Assembly: GCA_016793865.1 (NCBI GenBank)
Contig: JAEULJ010000007.1
Coordinates: 124,001-188,000, forward strand
Direction: 5' to 3'
Origin: Altererythrobacter sp.
GTDB taxonomy: Bacteria > Pseudomonadota > Alphaproteobacteria > Sphingomonadales > Sphingomonadaceae
DNA length: 64,000 bases
Shown: positions 26,846 through 35,796 of the stretch, piece after piece
Layout: every line of letters starts with the position of its first letter
How positions within the stretch are numbered: the first letter of the stretch is position 1
Notes under the pieces: generated by a model
Databases searched by the model: none
Told to the model about the DNA's origin: nothing
Seen by the model: only the letters and a program-made list of their open reading frames with translations
Program-made: the position numbers and the translations under genes

Positions 26846-28125
26846 GGGAGGCGTAGTCTCACGGATCGGGCGTGGGCCGGCAAGCCCTCGGCTTCGGCGA
26901 GCAGCACGGCCGCGGGGCCGATTTCGGCCAGCGCCGCCTCGCTCGCCGCGATGAAGCTGGTGCGTTTCATGAAATCGAGCACCGACAACCCGCTGGCAAA
27001 GCGCGCGCTGCGGCCGGTGGGCAGCACATGGTTGGGCCCCGCGATGTAATCGCCGATCGCCTCGGGCGTGTGGCGGCCTAGGAAGATGCTGCCGGCATGG
27101 CGGATCGCCTCGAACAGCGGGGCGGGGTCCTTCACGGCGATTTCAACGTGCTCGGCGGCGAGCCGGTCGGCGAGGGGAGGGGCCTCGGCCAGATCGCCTA
27201 CCACGATCACCAGCCCGTGCGCCTCCCAGCTCCGGCGCGCGGTCGCCCCGGTGGCGAGGCTTGCCAGAAGCGCATCGACCTCAGCGATCACGCGCCCGGC
27301 GAAGGCGGCATCATCGGTGATGAGGATCGCCTGCGCGGCGGGATCGTGCTCGGCCTGGCTGAGCAGGTCGGCGGCGATCCAGGCGGGATCGTTGTCGGCA
27401 TCGGCGATGACCAGGATTTCGCTCGGCCCGGCCACCATGTCGATGCCGACCACGCCGTAGAGCTGGCGCTTGGCCTCTGCCACCCAGGCGTTGCCCGGTC
27501 CAACGATCACATCGACGCGGGCGATACGCCCGGCACCATGCGCCAGCGCCGCGATCGCCTGGGCCCCGCCCACGCGCCAGATCTCGTCGATCCCGCAGAT
27601 ATGCGCGGCGGCGAGCACCAGCGGGTTCGCCTCGCCATTGGGCGTGGGGGTCGCCACGACCAGCCGCCCGACGCCCGCCACCCGCGCCGGAATGGCGTTC
27701 ATCAGCAGCGACGAGGGATAGGCCGCGCGCCCGCCGGGGACATAGAGCCCCGCCGCCTCGACCGGCCGCCAGCGCGCGCCCAGCCGCATTCCGATGGCAT
27801 CGGTATAGTCGCGGTCGGCGGGGATCTGGCCTTCGTGATAGGCGCGGATGCGGTCCGCGGCGGTGTGGAGCGCCGCCCTGAGCGCCGGGTCGAGCGCGGC
27901 ATATGCGCGCTCGCAGGCATCCGGGCCGATGCTCCAGTCGGCGCCGGGATCGAAGCCGTCGAAGCGCCGCGTATGGTCTAGCAGCGCGGCCTCGCCCCGT
28001 TGGCGCACATCGGCGATGATCGCCGCCACGTCGCGCCCGACCTCCTCCCCGCTCTCGCGCACGTCCACGACCACGCGGGCGAAGGCGGCCTCGAAACCGG
28101 GATCGCGGGCGCCGAGCAATCGCAT
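26842..28125 (-). CDS. hisD: histidinol dehydrogenase
   Basis: 427 residues. HisD carries out the last two oxidations to histidine using NAD and zinc. Signatures: GLYVPGGRAAYPSSLLMNAIPARVAGV split over the NAD site, GPGNAWVAEAKRQLYG, VGIDMVAGPSEILVIAD, LLSQAEHDP (zinc-binding Gln/His) and LAAEHVEI (catalytic Glu-His). The ATG at 28125 shares a base with the hisG stop. Longer upstream readings overlap hisG and are not needed. Confidence 0.96.
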   Translation of the reverse strand: MRLLGARDPGFEAAFARVVVDVRESGEEVGRDVAAIIADVRQRGEAALLDHTRRFDGFDPGADWSIGPDACERAYAALDPALRAALHTAADRIRAYHEGQIPADRDYTDAIGMRLGARWRPVEAAGLYVPGGRAAYPSSLLMNAIPARVAGVGRLVVATPTPNGEANPLVLAAAHICGIDEIWRVGGAQAIAALAHGAGRIARVDVIVGPGNAWVAEAKRQLYGVVGIDMVAGPSEILVIADADNDPAWIAADLLSQAEHDPAAQAILITDDAAFAGRVIAEVDALLASLATGATARRSWEAHGLVIVVGDLAEAPPLADRLAAEHVEIAVKDPAPLFEAIRHAGSIFLGRHTPEAIGDYIAGPNHVLPTGRSARFASGLSVLDFMKRTSFIAASEAALAEIGPAAVLLAEAEGLPAHARSVRLRLP

Positions 28126-28808
28126 CAGGCCATCCGTTCCGAGCTCGCGGCAAGGGCGCGGAAGCGATCCACGAGCGCATAGATCCGCGGGTCCGTCTTG
28201 AAGGCGGCGCGGTTCACGATCAGCCGGGCGGACACCTCGAGAATGACGGACTTCTCGACCAGGCCGTTGTCCTTGAGCGTCTGCCCGCTGGAGACCAGAT
28301 CGACGATCGCGGGGGCCAGCCCCAGCGCCGGGGCAATCTCCATCGCGCCATTGAGTTTCACGCATTCCGCCTGGATGCTGCGCGCCTCGAAATGGCGGCG
28401 GGTGAGGGCGGGGTATTTGGTGGCCACGCGCAAATGGCTGGCGCGGCCGGCCGCCTCGTTGCCTTGGCCATCGACGCTCGGACCCGCCACCGACAGACGG
28501 CAGCGCCCGATGCCGAGGTCCACCGGCGCGTAGAGATCGGGGTAGTCGAACTCCTCGATCACGTCGGAGCCCACGATGCCCGCCTGCGCCGCGCCATGCG
28601 CCACGAAGGTCGCCACGTCGAAGGCGCGCACCCGAATGATGCGGATGTCTTCGCCCGAGGTGGCTCCCGCCTCGCAGGAGAACGTCAGCGAGCGGTTCGC
28701 CTTGTCGTGAAACGCGGGTTCGGGCACGATCCCGGCGCGCGCCATCAGCGGCAGTGCCTCGTCGAGGATGCGGCCCTTGGGCACGGCGAAGATCAGCGGC
28801 TGGATCAT
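28125..28808 (-). CDS. hisG: ATP phosphoribosyltransferase, short (HisG-S) form
   Basis: 227 residues, the short form that lacks the C-terminal regulatory domain and in other organisms needs HisZ for activity and feedback control; no hisZ is in this window. It catalyses the first step of histidine synthesis. Motifs: [34 protein letters not shown] and [16 protein letters not shown]. The ATG at 28808 is fixed by family start ([13 protein letters not shown]). First gene of hisG-hisD-nusB-thiL; overlaps by its 5' flank the divergent DUF2332 gene region. Confidence 0.95.
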   Translation of the reverse strand: MIQPLIFAVPKGRILDEALPLMARAGIVPEPAFHDKANRSLTFSCEAGATSGEDIRIIRVRAFDVATFVAHGAAQAGIVGSDVIEEFDYPDLYAPVDLGIGRCRLSVAGPSVDGQGNEAAGRASHLRVATKYPALTRRHFEARSIQAECVKLNGAMEIAPALGLAPAIVDLVSSGQTLKDNGLVEKSVILEVSARLIVNRAAFKTDPRIYALVDRFRALAASSERMA

Positions 28809-28845
28809 GGAGCGCCGCGCCATAGCAAGCGGAGGGCGTATCGCA

Positions 28846-29937
28846 ATGCCGTTGGATGCCGCGAGATACCAGATCGTCGATCCGCTGGCCACCGGGCCGG
28901 CGGCGGTGAGGACCGCATTTCTGAACCAGGTGGCCTATTGCCGCGACAACGCGGCACCGATCACGGCGCTGGTCTGCGCCGCCCTGGCGGAGCTGCTGGA
29001 TGGCGCGCGCGGCGGGCCGGTGATGGCGCGGATTCGTGACTGGCAGGGGCCGCCGCTGGCCGATGCCCTCCCGCTGAGGATCGCCGGCGGGCTCCACGCG
29101 CTACATCTGGCGCGGGCCGAGCCGGGGCTGGCGCCGATCTACGATGGGGAGCAGCCCGCCGATGCGGCCGAGCGGGTGGCGGCGGCGCTGGAGCGGCACG
29201 AGGCGTTCCTGCTGCCGTGGCTCGACGGGCCGCCGCAAACCAATGAAGCCGGCCGGTCATGGGCCTTCGCCGCCGCGATGCTGTGGCTGGTGGAGCGCGG
29301 CTGCCCGCCCGATTTCGCCCTGTTCGAGCTGGGATCGAGCGCGGGGATCAATCTGATGATGGACCGCTATCGCTTCGACCTGGGCGGGGTGGTGGTCGGC
29401 CCAGCCGGCGCGGGAATGCGGATCGCCCCGCAATGGCGCGGGCCGCCGCCCCCGGCGTGCGGCTTGCGGATCGTCTCGGCCGAGGGGTGCGACGTGGCGC
29501 CGGTCGATCTGGCGGACCCCGCCCAGGCGCTGCGGCTGCGCGCCTATGTCTGGCCCGAACAGACGGAGCGTTTCGCGCGCATGGATGCCGCCGTGGCTCA
29601 GGCACGGGAGACGCCGCCCGCCATCTCTCGCGAACGCGCCGGTGATTTCGTGTCGCGGGTTCTCGCCCGCCCGCCGCAGCCCGGCGTCACCCGCGTGATC
29701 GCCCATTCGGTGGTCTGGCAATACATCCCGCGCGACGAGCGCGACGCCATCACCGCCTCGATCGAGGTGGCAGGCGCGGGTGCGAGCGCCGGGGCGCCGC
29801 TGGCCTGGGTCATGCTGGAGGCGAACCGCGATACGCATCGCCACGAGCTGACCGTTCGCTGGTGGCCCGGAGGGCCCGCGCCGATCCGCCTCGCCACCGC
29901 TCACCCGCATGGCGCATGGGTGGAATGGGACGGGTGA
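28846..29937 (+). CDS. DUF2332 family protein
   Basis: 363 residues. The sequence carries the DUF2332 pattern, including [34 protein letters not shown] (a Rossmann-like glycine motif reminiscent of SAM-dependent methyltransferases) and [16 protein letters not shown] [14 protein letters not shown]. The function is unknown; a methyltransferase-like fold is inference. The ATG at 28846 is preceded by GGAGGG and is divergent from hisG, 37 bases away, so the two share a promoter region. Confidence 0.85.
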   Translation: MPLDAARYQIVDPLATGPAAVRTAFLNQVAYCRDNAAPITALVCAALAELLDGARGGPVMARIRDWQGPPLADALPLRIAGGLHALHLARAEPGLAPIYDGEQPADAAERVAAALERHEAFLLPWLDGPPQTNEAGRSWAFAAAMLWLVERGCPPDFALFELGSSAGINLMMDRYRFDLGGVVVGPAGAGMRIAPQWRGPPPPACGLRIVSAEGCDVAPVDLADPAQALRLRAYVWPEQTERFARMDAAVAQARETPPAISRERAGDFVSRVLARPPQPGVTRVIAHSVVWQYIPRDERDAITASIEVAGAGASAGAPLAWVMLEANRDTHRHELTVRWWPGGPAPIRLATAHPHGAWVEWDG

Positions 29938-29953
29938 AGGCGGACGGCGGCGC

Positions 29954-30766
29954 TCAGCCGTCCCGCATCTTGTCCATATAGCCCGCGGCCACCATCGCGG
30001 CGACCTGGTCGAACAGCGTGTCGGGCGTGCGGCGCAGTTCGCCCATTGCCTCCTCCATGCCGCGCGCCACCACGATCTCGCGCTGGCCGGCGGCGACAGC
30101 ATCGAGAATGGCCTGTGCCGCCTCGGCCGGGGGAATGCCTTCGTCGATCGCCTTGTCGCTCTTGCCGCGCGCCGCGCCGCCACCGGTGAGCGCGTTGCGG
30201 CTGACATCGGTGGCGACCGAGCCGGGGCATACGACATGGACCGACACGCCGGTCTGCGACAGCTCTGCGCGCAGGGCGTCGGCATAGCCGATCAGCCCGA
30301 ACTTGGCGGCGCAATAGGCGGTCCGCATCGGCACGCCGACCTTGCCCGCGATCGATGAGATTAAGATCAGGCGCCCGTTTTCGCGTGCGGTGAAATGCGG
30401 CAGCAGCGCCTGTGCCGCGGCGATCTGGGCGGTCAGGTCGACGTCGATGATGCGGCGATAGACCGCCATGTCGGTGTCCACCGCCGCGCTGCGCTGCGAG
30501 ATGCCGGCGTTGGCGACGAAGATGTCCACCCCGCCGCCCCATGCCGCCGCCTGCCGGGTGGCGGCCAGCATGGCGGCCTCGTCGGTCACCTCGAAGGGGA
30601 GGATCAGCGTTTCTGTCTCGAGCGCATCGGCCACGGCGCGCAGCCGACCCTCGTCGCGCCCCGAGAGTACCACCCGTGCCCCGCGAACCGCGAATTCGCC
30701 AGCCAGCGCCGCGCCGATGCCGCTCGATGCGCCGGTGATCCAGGCTGTCCTTCCCGCGAAGCTCAC
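29954..30766 (-). CDS. short-chain dehydrogenase/reductase (SDR)
   Basis: 270 residues. Classical SDR features: TGASSGIGAALA cofactor loop, VANAGIS, the catalytic serine in LILISSIAG, and YxxxK as YCAAK. The specificity loop follows PGSVATDVSRNAL. The GTG at 30766, seven bases after the pirin stop, gives the standard N-terminus SFAGRTAWITGAS. The substrate is unknown. It is the last gene of the bolA-pirin-SDR unit. Confidence 0.88.
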   Translation of the reverse strand: MSFAGRTAWITGASSGIGAALAGEFAVRGARVVLSGRDEGRLRAVADALETETLILPFEVTDEAAMLAATRQAAAWGGGVDIFVANAGISQRSAAVDTDMAVYRRIIDVDLTAQIAAAQALLPHFTARENGRLILISSIAGKVGVPMRTAYCAAKFGLIGYADALRAELSQTGVSVHVVCPGSVATDVSRNALTGGGAARGKSDKAIDEGIPPAEAAQAILDAVAAGQREIVVARGMEEAMGELRRTPDTLFDQVAAMVAAGYMDKMRDG

Positions 30767-30773
30767 CAGGGGC

Positions 30774-31655
30774 TCACGGATAGCTGACCGTGTTGGGGAC
30801 GGCGGGTATGGGGATGAACTCCTCGCTGTCGCCCGGCACCAGCGGGAAGCGGCCGGCCTGCCAGTCCTCCTTCGCCTGCTGGATGCGCTCGCGGCTGGAG
30901 CTGACGAAGTTCCACCACACATGGCGCTTGGTGGCGAATGCCTCGCCGCCCAGCAGCATGACCCGGCCGCCGCCGTGCGAACCCAGGGTGAGGGCCACGC
31001 CGGGCCGGAGCACGGTCAGCTCGTAGAGGCCGAGCGGTGCGCCCGCGATCTCCGCCTCGCCGCCTACCAGCATCACCGCGCGCTCGTCGGCGGAGTGTTC
31101 GATCGGGATCGCGCCCCCGGCGCCGAGCACGATCTCGGCGTAGATGGTGTGCGAATGGCAGGTGGTGGCGGCCCGCGCCCCCCACAGTTCGCCCATGACC
31201 ACGATGGCGCGCGCGCCGCCATCCTCGACAACGGGCAGATCGGTCACCGCCTCGAAGGCGGGATCGATCTCCTCGCTACCGTCGGGCAGCGCGAGCCAAG
31301 TCTGCATCCCGTAGAGCCGCGGACCGGCATCGCGCTCGGCCTGCGGACTGCGCTCGGAATGGACGATGCCGCGCCCGGCGGTCATCAGATTCACCTGGCC
31401 GGGGCGGATGGTTGCGAAGCTGCCGAGGCTGTCGCGATGGTCGATCGCGCCCTCGAACAGCCAGGTAACGGTCGCGAGGTCGATGTGCGGGTGCGGACGC
31501 ACGTCCATGCCGGCGCCGAGGTCGAGCTGTGCCGGGCCGAACTGGTCCACGAAGATGAACGGGCCCACCATCGTGCGCGCTCGCGAGGGAATTGCGCGGC
31601 GGACCTGGAACTGGCCGAGGTCGTGAGCGACTGGGGTGATGATCTGCTCGATCAT
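30774..31655 (-). CDS. pirin family protein
   Basis: 293 residues, a bicupin. The N-terminal cupin has VRPHPHIDLATVTWLFEG with the metal histidines, plus HRDSLGS and MTAGRGIVHSERS. Bacterial pirins act as quercetinases or as interaction partners of metabolic enzymes; which applies here is not evident. The ATG overlaps the bolA stop by 4 bases. Confidence 0.93.
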   Translation of the reverse strand: MIEQIITPVAHDLGQFQVRRAIPSRARTMVGPFIFVDQFGPAQLDLGAGMDVRPHPHIDLATVTWLFEGAIDHRDSLGSFATIRPGQVNLMTAGRGIVHSERSPQAERDAGPRLYGMQTWLALPDGSEEIDPAFEAVTDLPVVEDGGARAIVVMGELWGARAATTCHSHTIYAEIVLGAGGAIPIEHSADERAVMLVGGEAEIAGAPLGLYELTVLRPGVALTLGSHGGGRVMLLGGEAFATKRHVWWNFVSSSRERIQQAKEDWQAGRFPLVPGDSEEFIPIPAVPNTVSYP

Positions 31656-31936
31656 GGGTTGCCTCCTTCTCCGGGCGCACGGGCCTTGATCGCCAGTGCA
31701 TGGACGCGCTGGCCGGGAATGTCGCCAAGCGCGCGGTTTACCATCCGCTGGCGTTCCAGCCGGCTGCGGCCGGCGAACACCTCGGCCTCGATCTCGACGG
31801 TGAAATGCGATTCGCCGCTGCCGTCATCGCCGCTGTGGCCGTGGTGGCTGGCGCTGTCATTGATGACTGCGAGGCGGGTGGGGGCGAAGGCCACGGCCAG
31901 CAGCCGCTCCATTTCCCGCTGGACTGGTCCGGTCAT
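31652..31936 (-). CDS. BolA family protein
   Basis: 94 residues. The BolA fold is shown by INDSASHHGHSG, SHFTVEIEAEVFAGRSRLERQRMVN and VHALAIKAR. BolA proteins bind iron-sulfur clusters with monothiol glutaredoxins. It is divergent from the J-domain gene, 59 bases apart; bolA and this J-domain protein are neighbours in many alphaproteobacteria. Confidence 0.92.
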   Translation of the reverse strand: MTGPVQREMERLLAVAFAPTRLAVINDSASHHGHSGDDGSGESHFTVEIEAEVFAGRSRLERQRMVNRALGDIPGQRVHALAIKARAPGEGGNP

Positions 31937-31995
31937 ACGAAGAATCGCTCCTTACGGGGTTTCCTAACGCGCACCGCGTCCCCATTCCAACCCGA

Positions 31996-32610
31996 ATGCA
32001 CGAGACGCGGTTTCATGGACGGCACGAGGCGCGCGGGCGGGCGTGCATGCATCCCGGCTGCGCGGCGGCTGGCGAGTTCCGCGCACCGGGCGAGCGGCCG
32101 GCGGGTTTCGACGGGCCGGGCGAATGGCGCTGGCTGTGCCTGGACCATGTGCGCGAATTCAACGCCGGGTTCGACTGGTTCACCGGGATGACCGCCGAGG
32201 AAATCTACGCCGCGCAGGCGCCCGGCGCGGGCTGGCGAACCGAGAGCCGGAGCTTTCGCGCCACGGCGGGCGTGGGCGATCTGCCGCGCTGGGCCGATTT
32301 CGACGATCCGCTCGACGCCATCGCCGCGCGCGCCACCGGCATCAAGCAGCGCGCCCGGCGCGAGGCGGAGGTGGCGGCGAGCGGGCGGTTCAGCCGCGAG
32401 GAGGCCGCCGCGCTGGAAACCATGGGCCTCTCCGCCCAGGTCGACCGGCGCGCGCTGCGCCGCCGCTATTCCGAGCTGGTGCGCCGCTACCACCCCGACC
32501 GAAACGGGGGCGATCGCAGCGCCGAGGGCCGGCTGGCGGCCGTGGTCCAGGCCTACCAGTTGCTTCGCAGAAATCCGTCCATCTCCGGCGATACGGTGAA
32601 AAATGCTTGA
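31996..32610 (+). CDS. J-domain protein with N-terminal Cys/His segment
   Basis: 204 residues. The N-terminal part (ACMHPGCAAAGEFRAP, WLCLDHVREFNAGFDWFTGM) looks like a small zinc-binding module, and the J domain is C-terminal (about 140-200) with the essential HPD in RRYHPDRNGGDRS. Such proteins recruit DnaK; the arrangement with the J domain at the C-terminus is typical of a conserved alphaproteobacterial family found next to cobS. Here cobS is 4 kb away. The stop codon overlaps a promoter-like sequence. Confidence 0.9.
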   Translation: MHETRFHGRHEARGRACMHPGCAAAGEFRAPGERPAGFDGPGEWRWLCLDHVREFNAGFDWFTGMTAEEIYAAQAPGAGWRTESRSFRATAGVGDLPRWADFDDPLDAIAARATGIKQRARREAEVAASGRFSREEAAALETMGLSAQVDRRALRRRYSELVRRYHPDRNGGDRSAEGRLAAVVQAYQLLRRNPSISGDTVKNA

Positions 32611-32634
32611 CAAAGATAACCTAATGGGTAAAAT
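32607..32634 (+). promoter_or_regulatory. sigma-70-like promoter at the end of the J-domain gene
   Basis: TTGACA at 32607-32612 and TAAAAT at 32629-32634, 16 bases apart, match the housekeeping consensus unusually well for this GC-rich DNA. It points to the right into about 100 bases with no plus-strand gene. Confidence 0.45.
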
Positions 32635-32639
32635 GAGCG

Positions 32640-32733
32640 CCTCAAGCCGAAGTTGCGATTCGGTTTGAACTCTGGATTGGGCCTCAACGATCCGGTTAGC
32701 TCCTTGAACCGTGAATCGATTGGTGCGCCGCGC
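32640..32733 (+). ncRNA. possible small RNA downstream of the promoter
   Basis: The stretch contains AGCCGAA/TTCGGTT and CGGTT/AACCG pairs that would fold into two small hairpins. No open reading frame fits. Expression is unproven; it could also be only a leader or decayed DNA between the J-domain gene and the converging reductase. Confidence 0.25.
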
Positions 32734-33405
32734 TCACCATTCGCCCGTGGCGATCAGGCGCTGGCGCTCGGCCTCGCGTTCGCTGGTGGCCGGCGCGGGG
32801 GCATCGGCGGCGCGCGGTGGCAGCTTGCCTCCGGGCGTGTAGGTCGCGATCACCGTGCCCTGGTCGGTCACGCGGTGATCGGTCATCTCAAGCGTCTCGA
32901 CCGGCGTACCCGCCCCGAACAGCCGCTTGCCGCCCCCCAGCGTGACCGCGAAGGTCATGGTGATGAGCCGGTCGATCAGTCCCGCGGCCAGCAGGCCGGG
33001 ATAGATCGTGCTGGAACCCTGGATGATGATGTCGGAACCCGGCTCCGCCTTGATCCCGGCGACATCCTCGATGCCCCGCAGCCGATGGCTGTTCTGCCAT
33101 TCGAGCGGCCGGTCGCCCCGGGTAAGAACATATTTGTTGGCCTGGTCGAACGCCTCGCCCATCGGCTTGTTGTCGCCGGTCGCATAGGGCCAGTAGGCGG
33201 CGAAGATGTCATAGGTGCGGCGGCCGAGCAGTAGATCGTATTCGCCCGAGAACAGCGAACCCAGCGTCGCCTCGATGCCCGGATCCCACACCCGGAACAT
33301 CCACCCGCCCTCAGCGAAGCCACCCTGGGGATCCTCGGTCGGTCCGCCGGGTGCCTGCATCACCCCGTCGAGCGAGAGGAAGCAGGCACCGGTAAGCCTA
33401 CGCAT
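32734..33405 (-). CDS. dihydrofolate reductase family (RibD C-terminal) protein
   Basis: 223 residues. RRLTGACFLSLDGVMQAPGG, YDLLLGRRTYDIFAAYWP and GSSTIYPGLLAAGLIDRL are typical of the YyaP/RibD C-terminal dihydrofolate-reductase-like family; these are NAD(P)H reductases of mostly unknown substrate. A charged C-terminal tail (PATSEREAERQRLIATGEW) is an extension beyond the usual 180-190 residues. The ATG at 33405 overlaps the GST gene end by 8 bases, so it is the last gene of a four-gene unit. Confidence 0.88.
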   Translation of the reverse strand: MRRLTGACFLSLDGVMQAPGGPTEDPQGGFAEGGWMFRVWDPGIEATLGSLFSGEYDLLLGRRTYDIFAAYWPYATGDNKPMGEAFDQANKYVLTRGDRPLEWQNSHRLRGIEDVAGIKAEPGSDIIIQGSSTIYPGLLAAGLIDRLITMTFAVTLGGGKRLFGAGTPVETLEMTDHRVTDQGTVIATYTPGGKLPPRAADAPAPATSEREAERQRLIATGEW

Positions 33406-34099
33406 CGCTTCCGCCCCCGGCCCTGGCACCGGCAATCGCAGCCTCGATGGCGGCGATATCGATCTTCTTCATCTCGCCGATCAGCTTCATGTCGATCGCC
33501 TTGGCCGCCTTGTAGGCGTCGCGCGTACGGAGCCGCTCGTCATAGGCTTCGAAGGCCGGGCGGGCGGGGATCGACTTGAAGGCCAGGCCCCAATCGACCT
33601 GGCTGCCGACATAGACATCGGCCATGGTGAAACGCTCGCCGCACACGAAGTCGCGGCCGGAAAGCATTTCCTCGAAGGTGTCGATCGCGCGCTCGTAGCT
33701 GCCGAAGCCGAGCATCCCCTGCTTCTTCGGATCGTCGACGCTCCACCCCATCGCCTTGCTCGTGACTGCCTGCTCCAGAGGGCCGGCGGCGAAGAACAGG
33801 TATCGGAAGTAATCCGCCTTCTCCTCCTCTCCCGGCAGCAGTTCGGGCGCCTCGCGCTCGGCCAGGTAATGGCAGATCGCCGCCGCCTCGGTGACGACAT
33901 GATCGTGGCCGCCGCCACCTGCGGCGTGGTGGTGGACGATGGTGGGCACCTTCATCATCGGATTGGCTTCGGCCAGGCCTTCCGGCTTCTCCGCCCAGTC
34001 GACCAGCACCGTCTCGTAATCCGCGCCCGCCTCCTGCAATGCCCAGCGCGCGATCTGGCCGCGGCTCATCGGGTTGGTGTAAAAGGTGTAGTCCGCCAT
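33398..34099 (-). CDS. glutathione S-transferase family protein
   Basis: 233 residues. The thioredoxin-like N-terminal domain has FYTNPMSRGQIARWALQEAG and the cis-proline region MMKVPTIVHH, then VTEAAAICHYLAE (glutathione gamma-glutamyl contacts), and an all-helical C-terminal domain with FTMADVYVGSQVDW. Four histidines (HHHAAGGGGHDH) sit in an unusual insertion after the cis-proline. It is between a VOC protein and a reductase in a unit that looks suited to electrophile detoxification. Confidence 0.9.
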   Translation of the reverse strand: MADYTFYTNPMSRGQIARWALQEAGADYETVLVDWAEKPEGLAEANPMMKVPTIVHHHAAGGGGHDHVVTEAAAICHYLAEREAPELLPGEEEKADYFRYLFFAAGPLEQAVTSKAMGWSVDDPKKQGMLGFGSYERAIDTFEEMLSGRDFVCGERFTMADVYVGSQVDWGLAFKSIPARPAFEAYDERLRTRDAYKAAKAIDMKLIGEMKKIDIAAIEAAIAGARAGGGSDA

Positions 34100-34102
34100 C
34101 GC

Positions 34103-34924
34103 TCAGCTCCCGTTTCTCGCCCCTATCAGTCCGAACCGCGCGCCGTGCGGGTCGCCTGCCACCAGCGCATATTCGCCGCCGGGAATCTCGACGGGTTCCT
34201 GAATCAGAACGCCGCCCTGCGCTGCTATCGCTGTGGCGGCACCGTCGATGTCGGACACGCGAAAGTAGAAGGTCCATTCCGCGGAGCTCGCTCCGCCCGG
34301 CGGCGTCGGCATCACCGCGCCCAGCACGCCATGCCCCATCGGGGAGCCATCGGGCGCCCGGCCGGCATGGCGCAGGAACTCGTATTTTCCGAGCGGGCCC
34401 ATGTCCATTTCGCCATCCTTCACCCATCCGAAATGCTTGCCGTAGAAATGCCGGGCGCCGGCGGGATCGCCGGTCGCCAGCTCGTTCCAGGCGCAATGGC
34501 CCAGGCGCGGCCGATCGTAGGAGAAGGCCATGCTTTCGGGGTTCTCCACGCCTGGCGGAGGGACTGGTTCGATGACATGGAGCGGCGCGCCCTGCGGATC
34601 GGAGACCATCGCCACGCGCGCGATACCCTCGAGGTCGTGAGCGGGCGTATGAAGGCGCCCGCCTTCCGCGATGATCGATCCGACCATCTTGTCGACATCA
34701 TCCACCTCGACATATCCGACCCATGCCGGCACGGCGCCGGCCGAGGTCATTTCCGCCGTGAGTTCCAGGATGCCGCCCACGTGGCCCTCGCTGGCCTCGA
34801 TCCGGCGGTATGCCGGGTCGCTGTCGAACTTCCATCCGGTGAGGGGGCCGTAGAAATCCTCGGCCGCGCGGCGATCGGGCGTCGTCAGCTCGTACCAGAT
34901 GAAATCCCCGTGATAGTTGCCCAT
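34103..34924 (-). CDS. double-domain VOC (glyoxalase-like) protein
   Basis: 273 residues made of two vicinal-oxygen-chelate domains. The first is about residues 1-120 (GDFIWYELTTPDRRAAEDFYG, LTGWKF, DPQGAPLHVIEP), the second about 130-265 (HCAWNELATGDPAGARHFYG, HFGWVKDG, DPHGARFGLIG). This matches proteins annotated as glyoxalase or 27-kDa antigen-like. The ATG at 34924 shares a base with the stop of the DUF1428 gene. The substrate is unknown. Confidence 0.9.
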   Translation of the reverse strand: MGNYHGDFIWYELTTPDRRAAEDFYGPLTGWKFDSDPAYRRIEASEGHVGGILELTAEMTSAGAVPAWVGYVEVDDVDKMVGSIIAEGGRLHTPAHDLEGIARVAMVSDPQGAPLHVIEPVPPPGVENPESMAFSYDRPRLGHCAWNELATGDPAGARHFYGKHFGWVKDGEMDMGPLGKYEFLRHAGRAPDGSPMGHGVLGAVMPTPPGGASSAEWTFYFRVSDIDGAATAIAAQGGVLIQEPVEIPGGEYALVAGDPHGARFGLIGARNGS

Positions 34925-35661
34925 CACCGCTCTACCAGCACGACCACCGGTTCGAAGCCGGCCCATATCATGCGCTTGGCATCGAAGGGAATATCGTCGG
35001 GCATCTGCATGGCGGGATCGTCCTTCATCTTCTCGCCGGCCGCATCGCAGGTCGCGCGGTCGGGCCAGGTGATCCAGCTGAACACCACCGTCTCGTCCGG
35101 CTCGGCTTTCACGGCGCGATAGAAGTCGGTCTGCTTGCCCTCGGGCACGTCGTCGCCCCAGGCCTCGACCAGCGAGGTGGCGCCATAGCCCTCGAAAATG
35201 CTCCACGCCCCCTCCGCCATCGCGCGATAGGCCTCGCGTCTGGCCGTCGACACCGGCACCACGAAGCCCTGGACATAATCGCCCGCACCCGGCGCGCCGT
35301 GCGTGACGATCGGCTCGAACCCGCCATAGATCATCCGCTTGCCATCGAAGGGCATGGGATTCCTGGTCTGGTCCATGCGCTCGTCATCGAAATCGGGCGC
35401 CATGACCTTGGCGTAGGCGGCGTCGCGGGTCGGCTTGTCGGGCCATTCGATCCAGCTGAACAATACCGTCTCATCGTCCTTCGCATCCACCGCCCGAAGG
35501 AAATCCGTGGTTTTCCCCGCCGTAACGTTCGCGCCCCAGTTCTCGAAGATGCGGGTTGCGCCATAATCCAGGAATGCGGCGTCCGCCGTGCTGGCGTGGG
35601 CGATGAACTTGTCCTTGTTGGCGGTCGGCACCGCCAGCACGAAACCATCCAGATAGGCCAT
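34924..35661 (-). CDS. fused tandem DUF1428 protein
   Basis: 245 residues, twice the usual DUF1428 length (about 120). Half one has YLDGFVLAVPTANKDKFIAHA, WIEWPDKPTRDAAYAKVM and MPFDGKRMIYGGFEPIV; half two repeats these as YVQGFVVPVSTARREAYRAMA, WITWPDRATCDAAGEKM and IPFDAKRMIWAGFEPVV. The family has a ferredoxin-like dimeric barrel fold, so the fusion probably gives a single-chain dimer. The function is unknown. First gene of the DUF1428-VOC-GST-reductase unit. Confidence 0.88.
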   Translation of the reverse strand: MAYLDGFVLAVPTANKDKFIAHASTADAAFLDYGATRIFENWGANVTAGKTTDFLRAVDAKDDETVLFSWIEWPDKPTRDAAYAKVMAPDFDDERMDQTRNPMPFDGKRMIYGGFEPIVTHGAPGAGDYVQGFVVPVSTARREAYRAMAEGAWSIFEGYGATSLVEAWGDDVPEGKQTDFYRAVKAEPDETVVFSWITWPDRATCDAAGEKMKDDPAMQMPDDIPFDAKRMIWAGFEPVVVLVER

Positions 35662-35796
35662 CGCAAACCTCCTTGCGCGGCGGGATCGGGATGTCTCGCC
35701 CGAGCCATTGGACGGACAGCCGGGCCGGTGGTTCCCCAAAGCCCGCTTCGGCCGGTGCTGGCCGGAATCGCCGCGCGCCCATCCCGCGCTGCCGGA

